DNA of 37,872 nt, taken from NCBI GenBank assembly GCA_964581605.1, contig CAZOPF010000052.1, positions 1 through 37,872 on the forward strand, written 5' to 3'. A program made the translations under genes and the position numbers. Positions 1-5,940 of the stretch are shown piece by piece. This DNA is from CAADGU01 sp964581605. Lineage in GTDB: Bacteria; Chloroflexota; Anaerolineae; Promineifilales; Promineifilaceae. The notes under the pieces were generated by a model, which saw only the letters and a program-made list of their open reading frames with translations, did no database searches and was not told the DNA's origin. Position 1 is the first letter of the stretch, and each line of letters starts with the position of its first letter.

Positions 1-577
1 TGAGAACATACGAATATCTATTGTAGCTCTGCGGGTCGGCCGGGTTCGGAATGATGGTGTCGGCGCTGATGAACCGGCCTAAGGTGGGGGCGTAAAAACG
101 GGCATTGTAGTACAGCAAGCCCAACTCCATGTTTTCGCGCTGGCCGGTGAAGTCACGGCCGTTGCTGGATTGTGTGGGGGCGCTGCCCGGCCGGTAGCCA
201 CCAAAGGGCAGGTACCAGGTGTAGGCCATTGACGCATCCGGTTTTTGCAGGGCGCTGGCGCTGCCGAGGTGGTCGCTGTAGAAGTAAGACAGCCCATTGT
301 TCCCACTCACCGGGTCGCCCGTGACACGGGTGGCGGCGTGGGGTTTGCTGCCGTAGGCGTAATCCAGGTTGACGCCATCGGTTACACGGGTATCCATGTT
401 GCCCAGTTTATCATAGGTGTAGCTGTGGGTGTAGTTGGCCACGCCGCCCGTGGCGGAGGCGGTCAGCAGACGGTTCAGGTGGTCGTAGCCGAAGTTCTGT
501 ATCTGGCCGGTGACTGACAAGCACAGGTGGCACGGTGGGGACAACGGCCGTAGCAGCGCATGCCACATTTCTTGCAA
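1..577 (-). CDS. RHS repeat-associated core fragment, 5'-broken, runs off the left edge
   Basis: The minus-strand frame that is open from an in-frame TAA (578-580) to position 1 encodes a typical RHS core: the stretch YSDHLGSA, then FTGQRENMELGLLYYNARFY, then a GRFISAD motif and a PQSYNRYSYVL end. RHS proteins are large secreted or wall-associated YD-repeat proteins whose core precedes a variable C-terminal (often toxin) domain; that variable tip lies outside the window. The 5' part is missing: homology-like sequence begins near 514, and only about 20 unrelated codons separate it from the stop, so there is no room for the long repeat region or a signal peptide. An ATG at 566-568 exists but has no convincing ribosome site. 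I read it as a displaced or decayed 3' end of an RHS gene rather than an intact gene. Confidence 0.7.
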   Translation of the reverse strand, partial: MQEMWHALLRPLSPPCHLCLSVTGQIQNFGYDHLNRLLTASATGGVANYTHSYTYDKLGNMDTRVTDGVNLDYAYGSKPHAATRVTGDPVSGNNGLSYFYSDHLGSASALQKPDASMAYTWYLPFGGYRPGSAPTQSSNGRDFTGQRENMELGLLYYNARFYAPTLGRFISADTIIPNPADPQSYNRYSYVL

Positions 578-616
578 TTAGAAAACCTTCTGTGATTTAC
601 TTGATTGTCTTCGGAG

Positions 617-630
617 GGCGATGAATCGCC
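617..630. repeat. Small palindrome in the RHS-lexA spacer
   Basis: GGCGAT-GA-ATCGCC forms a 6-bp hairpin inside the roughly 280-base stretch between the RHS fragment and lexA. It belongs to the many short palindromic intergenic sequences of this window. Apart from this and the lexA promoter I see no gene in 578-856. Confidence 0.4.
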
Positions 631-767
631 TACTACGAACGATGCTTTTGTGATGGCTCGTGCTTAACGTCCCCACGCAACCAATACAATGAACGGTGGC
701 GCTCATAGCGCTCCTGTTCTGGCTGGCAAGGCAGAATATGGACAAACCGTGATTATGTAAAATGCGC

Positions 768-796
768 TTGACACCGAACAGTTGTTCTTGTATACT
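768..796 (+). promoter_or_regulatory. lexA promoter
   Basis: TTGACA (768-773), a 17-base spacer, then TATACT (791-796): a near-consensus housekeeping promoter about 60 bases before the lexA start. The spacer carries a LexA box, which implies autorepression. Confidence 0.85.
776..787. promoter_or_regulatory. LexA (SOS) box in the lexA promoter spacer
   Basis: GAACAGTTGTTC fits the GAAC-N4-GTTC arrangement known for Gram-positive-type LexA boxes. It sits exactly between the -35 and -10 elements, so a bound repressor would cover the promoter. Confidence 0.85.
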
Positions 797-800
797 CTCA

Positions 801-833
801 GAACATATGAGCGGCAAACATGTTCTAGTGAAC
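801..833. promoter_or_regulatory. Additional LexA half-sites downstream of the lexA -10
   Basis: GAACATATG (801-809), the palindrome AACATGTT (817-824) and an outward pair GTTC-TAGT-GAAC (822-833) follow the -10. They look like degenerate or half boxes near the transcription start. Whether they are bound is unknown. Confidence 0.45.
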
Positions 834-856
834 ATGAGGTGTAGGAGTAATCCACT

Positions 857-1540
857 ATGAGTGAGAAAGCACTATCAGACAGGCAAAAAGCCATTTTAGA
901 ATATATCCAGAACTATTCAACCACCAACGGCCGTCCCCCCACTATTCGGGAGATCGGCGGGGCAGTGAATATCAGTTCAACCTCAGTGGTGAATTACAAC
1001 CTGACTAAGCTAAAAGAAAAAGGGCTATTAGAGCGTGATGCAGATGTGTCACGCGGCTTGCGTTTGACGGCAAAGGTATCGGAAGCAGTAGAGGGGGCGC
1101 GCACGGCCGTGTCCCAGGCGGTGGCTAATCTCGTCCGGGTGCCTCTGCTGGGCCATATTGTGGCCGGTGAACCTATCTCGGTGGGGCATGATAACTTTGC
1201 CGTCTATGACGAAGAAGATGCTATTGAAGTCAGCACCATGATGTTGCCTGGCCGAACTGATGACCTGTTTGCCTTGCGCGTGAGTGGGTATTCTATGATT
1301 GATGCCATGGTTAATGATGGCGACATTGTGATCATGCGGCAAGATAACAATGCCCGAAACGGTGATATGGTTGCTGTATGGCTCAGTGACGATACCACAA
1401 CCTTGAAATACTTTTACCATGAAGGGGACAAAATTCGATTACAACCGGCAAATCCGACGATGGAGCCTATTTTCGTTGATCCTGGTGAAGTTCAGGTTCA
1501 AGGTAAAGTGATGCTGGTACTACGACAAACGGCACAGTAA
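857..1540 (+). CDS. lexA: LexA SOS repressor
   Basis: A 227-aa self-cleaving transcriptional repressor of the SOS response. Residues 1-70 form the LexA winged helix-turn-helix (LSDRQKAIL start, NGRPPTIREIG). Residues 94-227 are the S24 peptidase domain, with the scissile Ala103-Gly104 (IVAGEP), nucleophile Ser146 (SGYSM) and general base Lys184. All functional residues are present and the length is normal for the family. GGAG at 844-847 supports the ATG at 857. The gene is preceded by its own promoter with a LexA box and followed by a strong terminator. The next gene also has a LexA box, so this repressor probably controls itself and the adjacent FtsK-like gene. It could be a second, cassette-borne LexA rather than the chromosomal one; the sequence alone does not decide this. 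Confidence 0.95.
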   Translation: MSEKALSDRQKAILEYIQNYSTTNGRPPTIREIGGAVNISSTSVVNYNLTKLKEKGLLERDADVSRGLRLTAKVSEAVEGARTAVSQAVANLVRVPLLGHIVAGEPISVGHDNFAVYDEEDAIEVSTMMLPGRTDDLFALRVSGYSMIDAMVNDGDIVIMRQDNNARNGDMVAVWLSDDTTTLKYFYHEGDKIRLQPANPTMEPIFVDPGEVQVQGKVMLVLRQTAQ

Positions 1541-1560
1541 TATGTAGGCGAAAGAAAAGC

Positions 1561-1589
1561 AGGACGGCCGTAATGCCGTCCTTTTTTTT
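1561..1589 (+). terminator. Rho-independent terminator of lexA
   Basis: AGGACGGC (1561-1568) pairs perfectly with GCCGTCCT (1575-1582) around a 6-base loop and is followed by a run of T to 1589. The stem contains one copy of the ACGGCCGT octamer. Confidence 0.9.
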
Positions 1590-1600
1590 AACTCAAAAGG

Positions 1601-1612
1601 GAACATATGTTC
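1601..1612. promoter_or_regulatory. LexA (SOS) box upstream of the FtsK-like gene
   Basis: GAACATATGTTC is a perfect 12-bp palindrome matching GAAC-N4-GTTC, 37 bases before the ATG at 1650. It suggests DNA-damage control of the FtsK-like gene and its companion. No clear -35/-10 pair is visible around it. Confidence 0.8.
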
Positions 1613-1649
1613 TACACCAGGTAGTTGGGCGCTCTCATTAAGGGGTCGG

Positions 1650-2852
1650 ATGATGAGTGAAAACGGCGAGTGGCATAAGCTCATGCAGGCAAAGCGGTTG
1701 CAGTATCAATTAGAAATACAATCACGACAGATCGAACATGTACTGACCAGACATGAAGTTGCAGCACGAGTAGCTGGTGGCTTTGTCCAACCCCGCTCCA
1801 TTCGCTTTGATCTGGCGGCGCATGTGGGCAACAGCCTGGATAAGCTGCGCCATATGAAACAAGAATTGTTGACGGCGTTGGGAGCAACGGATGGCGAGTT
1901 GGTGCCCCATGCTGGCGGCTGGCAACTGCATGTGGCCAGAACGGATGAGGTACCTGTTTCGCTGCTGGATTTGATGCCCATGATCTCAGAACTGCCGCCT
2001 ATGACCACCGTGCTGGGGATGGATGAACACGGCCGTCCCCTTTGCTGGCAATTGTCGGCGGAGAATCTGACCCATATGTTAGTGGCCGGTAACACAAATG
2101 CCGGTAAAACCTCGTTCATACGCACAATGGCCCTCTCATTGGCCCTGAGCCATCGGCAATCCCAACTTCAACTAATGGTTATTGATGGCAGTAACGCTGG
2201 CAAGTTTATGTCTTTTTCCCCCCTTGAGCCACTCTCCAATCTGCCACACATGTTAACGCCAGTTGCTTATACCAGCGATGAGTACCGTGGCACCCTGGAT
2301 TTTCTTTGCGGTGAATGTCTGTATCGGGAAGAACAACAAATGATTTCACCTAAAATTGTGGTGATGATTGATGAAGTGGTGAACTTGCTTTCACCGGGGC
2401 GAGAGGGGCAGCAAATTGCGGAAAACATTGTTTTGCTTTTGCAACGTGGGCCGGCCGTTGGGATTCATCTTGTACTTACAACAAGTGACCCACAGGCAGA
2501 GCAGCTTAACAACACATTTCGCCTGAGCTTACCTGCACGTTTAGTGGGAAGGGTCAATGATTCAACCCAGGCTATTGCAGCAGCAAATATGCCGGGCATA
2601 CAGGCGGAATACTTACTAGGGCAGGGTGACTTTCTAGCTGTCATGGATGGCGTTACCACACACTTTCAGGCAGCATATGTTGGTGAGTACGACCTGCAAT
2701 TGGCGCTGGATGCATTGCAACGACAACGTCCCCAGCCTTTACTGGCACAGCCAGTGCCGGTGAATCGGCTATCAATCAACCCTGAAAAATCCTTTACAGA
2801 TCAGACGCAGATGTTTACCACAACAACAACTGGGATTGAGTTTTCCAGTTAA
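1650..2852 (+). CDS. Small FtsK/SpoIIIE-family DNA translocase ATPase
   Basis: A 400-aa soluble P-loop ATPase of the FtsK/HerA type, expected to pump double-stranded DNA. Walker A is at about 147-155 (GNTNAGKTS) and Walker B at 236-242 (IVVMIDE); the LLLQRGPAVGIHLVLTTSDP segment is typical of FtsK sensor regions. There are no N-terminal membrane helices and no recognisable gamma DNA-reading domain, so it is about half the size of chromosomal FtsK and closer to translocases of plasmids, phages or integrative elements. AAGGGG at 1640-1645 supports the start at 1650; an adjacent ATG at 1653 is equally possible. A perfect LexA box upstream suggests SOS induction. The 74-aa gene downstream follows after 13 bases and is probably co-transcribed. 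The actual substrate (chromosome, element or damaged DNA) is unknown. Confidence 0.85.
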   Translation: MMSENGEWHKLMQAKRLQYQLEIQSRQIEHVLTRHEVAARVAGGFVQPRSIRFDLAAHVGNSLDKLRHMKQELLTALGATDGELVPHAGGWQLHVARTDEVPVSLLDLMPMISELPPMTTVLGMDEHGRPLCWQLSAENLTHMLVAGNTNAGKTSFIRTMALSLALSHRQSQLQLMVIDGSNAGKFMSFSPLEPLSNLPHMLTPVAYTSDEYRGTLDFLCGECLYREEQQMISPKIVVMIDEVVNLLSPGREGQQIAENIVLLLQRGPAVGIHLVLTTSDPQAEQLNNTFRLSLPARLVGRVNDSTQAIAAANMPGIQAEYLLGQGDFLAVMDGVTTHFQAAYVGEYDLQLALDALQRQRPQPLLAQPVPVNRLSINPEKSFTDQTQMFTTTTTGIEFSS

Positions 2853-2865
2853 TGGGAGATATGCA

Positions 2866-3090
2866 ATGAATGTTGGTATGCTTTGGCTTGATGATGATTC
2901 TAAACGGCCGTTGGAAGAAAAAGTCCTGCGAGCGGTTGAGTATTATGAGCAAAAATACGGCCGTCCGCCCGAATTGTGCCTGGTAAATCCAGAAATGTTA
3001 GCCCAGAAAAAAGAGGTTGGCCGGATTGAAGTACGGCCGTTACGCACCGTTCTCCCCCATCATTTCTGGTTGGGCATGAAAGCCGCCTAA
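2866..3090 (+). CDS. Small conserved-looking protein downstream of the FtsK-like gene
   Basis: 74 aa, not recognised. I chose the ATG at 2866 because GGGAGA (2854-2859) lies at the right distance; an upstream in-frame TTG at 2836 would overlap the previous gene and has no ribosome site. The protein is mixed charged and hydrophobic, with no signal peptide or membrane helix, an EYYEQKYGRPPELCLVNPE core and a basic-hydrophobic C-terminus. The gene holds three ACGGCCGT octamers in 225 bases, yet the frame stays open and the protein looks real. It sits 13 bases after the FtsK-like gene, so a helper role for the translocase is a reasonable guess. Its stop overlaps by a few bases the stop of the convergent REC-GAF-PAS gene. 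Confidence 0.65.
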   Translation: MNVGMLWLDDDSKRPLEEKVLRAVEYYEQKYGRPPELCLVNPEMLAQKKEVGRIEVRPLRTVLPHHFWLGMKAA

Positions 3091-4325
3091 CTGTCCGTGC
3101 GGCGCATCAGAATTGAACGCGAGCTACCACCCTGAATAATGGCTAATTGAGCCACAAATTTACGGCCGTCTCCCAGTGCCAGTTCCGTCTGCATATTAGC
3201 CGTCGCCCCATCAGGCTGTGTCACAAATTCCACAAATGACGGGTCTTTCACCAGCTTCTGCACTGGAATCCCTGACAATTTAGCATCTGGCAACTGGAAT
3301 AAATCCCGTGCGGATTTATTCAACAAGATCACCTTAAACTCTTCATCTACCACTAACACGGGATTATCTGTCTGGTCCACAACGGCCGTCAGCGTTTCCC
3401 GTTCTCGTTCAATTTCAGCATAGATATTGGCATTGTTAATAGCGATGGTAGCATAACCGCCCAAGGCAGACAAAGCGCGCGTGTCGTTACTATCAAATGA
3501 AGTTTCCTTTAGCCGATTTGTCACCCCTAAAACGCCAATCGGTTTGTTTTGCAGGATAAGGGGCACATAGATGAGGGATTTCACCAGCAGCGCGGTATGG
3601 GTGCGTTTCCATTGAGAATCATTCCCAATAGCGATGGCTCGTTTGGTTTGTAGCACCTTGCCGGCTAAACTGTCATTCACCCGTTTGCGCATGGAACGCG
3701 CCTTAGAATCCAGATTTTTTGAAGCGCGGATGTACAGCTCGCCATGTTCTTCATCCAGCAACATCAGCGAGCCTTCCTCAGCACCTACCACATACACGGC
3801 CGCTTCCACCACACGATGCAGCACCTCTTCCAGGTCTAAAGACGAAGCCACAGATTTCCCCACCCCATACAAAACATTCAGTTCTTGCGCCCGGCGTTGA
3901 AGCTGGGAATTGCTTTCCATCAACTGCTGCACCAGCTGGTCACGCTCCCGCTGCAAACGGCTTTCACGCAACGCCCGGTCTACCGATTCACTGATTTCGT
4001 CGGCGTCAAAGGGCTTGATCACATAATCACGGATGCCCAAACGAAAGGCGGCAACGGCCGTCTCTTCTGATCCATGAGCAGTAGCCAAAATTGCCGGAAT
4101 TTCAATCCCCCGCTCCCTCAACTTTTCCAGCACTTCCAGCCCTGTCAGGCGTGGCATTTGCTGGTCAACAATCATCAGGTCTGGCTCTTTGGCAATCGCC
4201 ATTTCCAACCCCATCAACCCATTAGAGGCTTGCATTACTTCAAAGCCTTTTGGTTGCAATATGTATTCACAAAGAAAATCCCGGATTTCCTGTGAATCAT
4301 CAATTACCAGGACTCGTTCATACAT
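3087..4325 (-). CDS. Response-regulator/GAF/PAS signalling protein lacking a kinase core
   Basis: A 412-aa cytoplasmic signalling protein. Residues 1-125 are a receiver domain with acidic pair Asp9/Asp10, phosphoacceptor Asp54, Thr82 and Lys104 (IKPFD). A coiled coil follows (about 125-155), then a GAF domain (about 155-305) and a PAS-like domain (about 310-405). In related proteins the PAS domain is usually followed by a dimerisation/histidine-kinase core; here the protein stops right after the PAS beta-sheet (SRSILMRRTDS), at the junction with the convergent small gene. It may therefore be a C-terminally truncated hybrid sensor, or a stand-alone phospho-controlled sensor working in trans. 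The start at 4325 has a modest AAGGAT-like site. Between this gene and the adaptor gene (4326-4551) I see no coding sequence, only one ACGGCCGT octamer. Confidence 0.85.
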   Translation of the reverse strand: MYERVLVIDDSQEIRDFLCEYILQPKGFEVMQASNGLMGLEMAIAKEPDLMIVDQQMPRLTGLEVLEKLRERGIEIPAILATAHGSEETAVAAFRLGIRDYVIKPFDADEISESVDRALRESRLQRERDQLVQQLMESNSQLQRRAQELNVLYGVGKSVASSLDLEEVLHRVVEAAVYVVGAEEGSLMLLDEEHGELYIRASKNLDSKARSMRKRVNDSLAGKVLQTKRAIAIGNDSQWKRTHTALLVKSLIYVPLILQNKPIGVLGVTNRLKETSFDSNDTRALSALGGYATIAINNANIYAEIERERETLTAVVDQTDNPVLVVDEEFKVILLNKSARDLFQLPDAKLSGIPVQKLVKDPSFVEFVTQPDGATANMQTELALGDGRKFVAQLAIIQGGSSRSILMRRTDS

Positions 4326-4551
4326 AACAGTTTTATCCTTGGGCTGGAATTATCTAAAGACTGTATCCACTCGTTCACGCTTAACTGCATCCATCACTTC
4401 CTGCCAACCCATCACAATCACTATATTACTACTCGCCTCTATACCACGCAAGCCTCATACGGCCGTCAGGCCATGTTTGGTGCTGGCACAAAAGAAAACC
4501 CATCGAGCGTATTATGTGGCCTCACGCGGCATACCCCCAACGCCGGGCCCC

Positions 4552-5829
4552 TTAACTATCCTCCCGTCGAATCTCCGCCCGCCCCGTCATGCCGGGGCGG
4601 ATGTCCAGGTCAGTGGCGTCCAGAGCGATGATGACCGGAAAGGTAGCCGCATCGCCCACCGTGCCTGTCGCCTGCAAGCCAATGCGGATCACCCTGCCCG
4701 ACAGCGGATCATTCGGGTATGCTTTCAGCGTCACCTGCACCGCATCGCCCGGTTCAATTTGCGCCAGGTCGCGTTCGCTGAGGTTGGTGGTGTGGAATTC
4801 CAGTTGGGTGGTGTCTAGCAGGGTGACAATGGGCGAGCCGCTGCCCACCAACGCCCCCGGCGCGGCATCCACTGTCAAGACAACGGCCGTCCACGGCGCA
4901 ATTAGTTCCGCTTTAGCCAGGGCATTTTCCGCCTGCTGCTGGCTCAGTTGGCTTTGTTCCAATGAAATTTCTGCCTGTTCCAACCGCAGCCGGGCAGCGG
5001 TGATTTCCTCTGGTTTCGGGCCTTGCTGCGCCTGCGCCAACGCCTGCTGCGCGTTGACAAGGTTGGCCCGGGCAGACACGGCCGTGTCATTATTCAGCCC
5101 CGCCGCCGCCAGCGCATAATTCGCCTGCGCCACCCGCAACTGCTCCTGCGCCATTTCCACGGCGCGGGTTGCCCCTTCCCGCTCTGCCTTCAAAAAGTCA
5201 GCCCGCCAGGGATCATTCAGTTCCCACTCCCGACCCGGATCAAAGGCGGTGTTATATGCCTCCTGGGCATCGGCCAGGGCGCGTTCCGCCTGATCAATGC
5301 TCACACTGGCCGAAGTCAGGCTGTTCCCGGCAGCCGCATCACTCGTTTCCGCATTTGCCAGCGCCGTTTCCGCGGCCGTCAGGTTAGCTTCGGCGGCGGC
5401 AATTGCCAGTTCATCTGGCTGCCAGGCCAGCAGCCGATCCAGTTCCGCCTGCGCCTGGGCCACCCCGTTTTCAGCCTGGGACACCTGCAAGATGGCGTTG
5501 GCGATGGCTTCCTGCAAAGCGGCGTCATCCAGCGTGGCAATGACGTCGCCCGCCTGCACCACATCACCGGGCTGCACATTGACTGCCAGCAATTTGCCGC
5601 CGGTTTCAAAGGCCAATGGCAGCAACGGCCGTGCCGCCTGCACTACCCCATCCGCCAAAATCGTCACCCCGGTGGGAATGGGCGTGGCTGTGGGTGTGTC
5701 GTCATCGTTGGGCACGGCCGTAGCCATCACCGCCACCTCGTTCACCTCTGGCTGCTGCCCACACCCCACCAAAACTAAAATCACCAAAATCAAGATGCCA
5801 TATCGTGTTGTGTTCATCATCATTTTCAT
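4552..5829 (-). CDS. Membrane-fusion (HlyD/MacA-like) adaptor lipoprotein
   Basis: About 425 aa. The N-terminus has a hydrophobic stretch ending in a lipobox (LVLVGC, Cys23), so it is probably a lipoprotein. A Thr/Pro-rich linker follows, then a split lipoyl/barrel-sandwich domain (first half about 55-105 with GGKLLAVNVQPGDVVQAGD) interrupted by a long Ala/Gln/Glu-rich coiled-coil hairpin (about 110-300), then the second lipoyl half and a beta-barrel (about 305-425). This is the architecture of periplasmic adaptors that couple an inner-membrane transporter to export. It is third in a minus-strand operon after an ABC ATPase and a FtsX-type permease, like MacA next to MacB. Several start codons cluster at 5815-5832 with no clear ribosome site; I use the ATG at 5829. 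The substrate is unknown. Confidence 0.85.
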   Translation of the reverse strand: MKMMMNTTRYGILILVILVLVGCGQQPEVNEVAVMATAVPNDDDTPTATPIPTGVTILADGVVQAARPLLPLAFETGGKLLAVNVQPGDVVQAGDVIATLDDAALQEAIANAILQVSQAENGVAQAQAELDRLLAWQPDELAIAAAEANLTAAETALANAETSDAAAGNSLTSASVSIDQAERALADAQEAYNTAFDPGREWELNDPWRADFLKAEREGATRAVEMAQEQLRVAQANYALAAAGLNNDTAVSARANLVNAQQALAQAQQGPKPEEITAARLRLEQAEISLEQSQLSQQQAENALAKAELIAPWTAVVLTVDAAPGALVGSGSPIVTLLDTTQLEFHTTNLSERDLAQIEPGDAVQVTLKAYPNDPLSGRVIRIGLQATGTVGDAATFPVIIALDATDLDIRPGMTGRAEIRREDS

Positions 5830-5935
5830 CAAAGATTTCGCAGATTACGCAGATTGATCAAAGAATCTGCGCCATCTGCGTAATCTTTGATACTGCTCAC
5901 TGCTTACTGTTCACTGCTCACTACCTAACTGTTCA
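5830..5935. repeat. Intergenic repeat block: CGCAGATTACGCAGATT and CACTGCTCACTG families
   Basis: The 5830-5890 part contains tandem-like CGCAGATTACGCAGATT sequence and its inverted counterpart (ATCTGCGTAATCTTTGA), able to form a long imperfect hairpin. Related copies lie at 11454-11512 and 26103-26168. The 5892-5935 part repeats CACTGCTTACTGTTCACTG-like units, related in inverse orientation to 35357-35398. Confidence 0.75.
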
Positions 5936-5940
5936 CCGCC

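Noticed and set aside
466..620. Cysteine-rich frame on the minus strand (NCKKCGMRCYGRCPH) that looks like a zinc ribbon
   Set aside because: It is in a different frame from the RHS core, has no start, overlaps the RHS fragment and is too short; possibly a remnant of another gene at the RHS break, but not supportable.
578..835. 85-codon minus-strand open frame between the RHS fragment and lexA
   Set aside because: It covers the lexA promoter and SOS boxes, contains a repeat-derived palindrome, and has no ribosome site or recognisable protein pattern.
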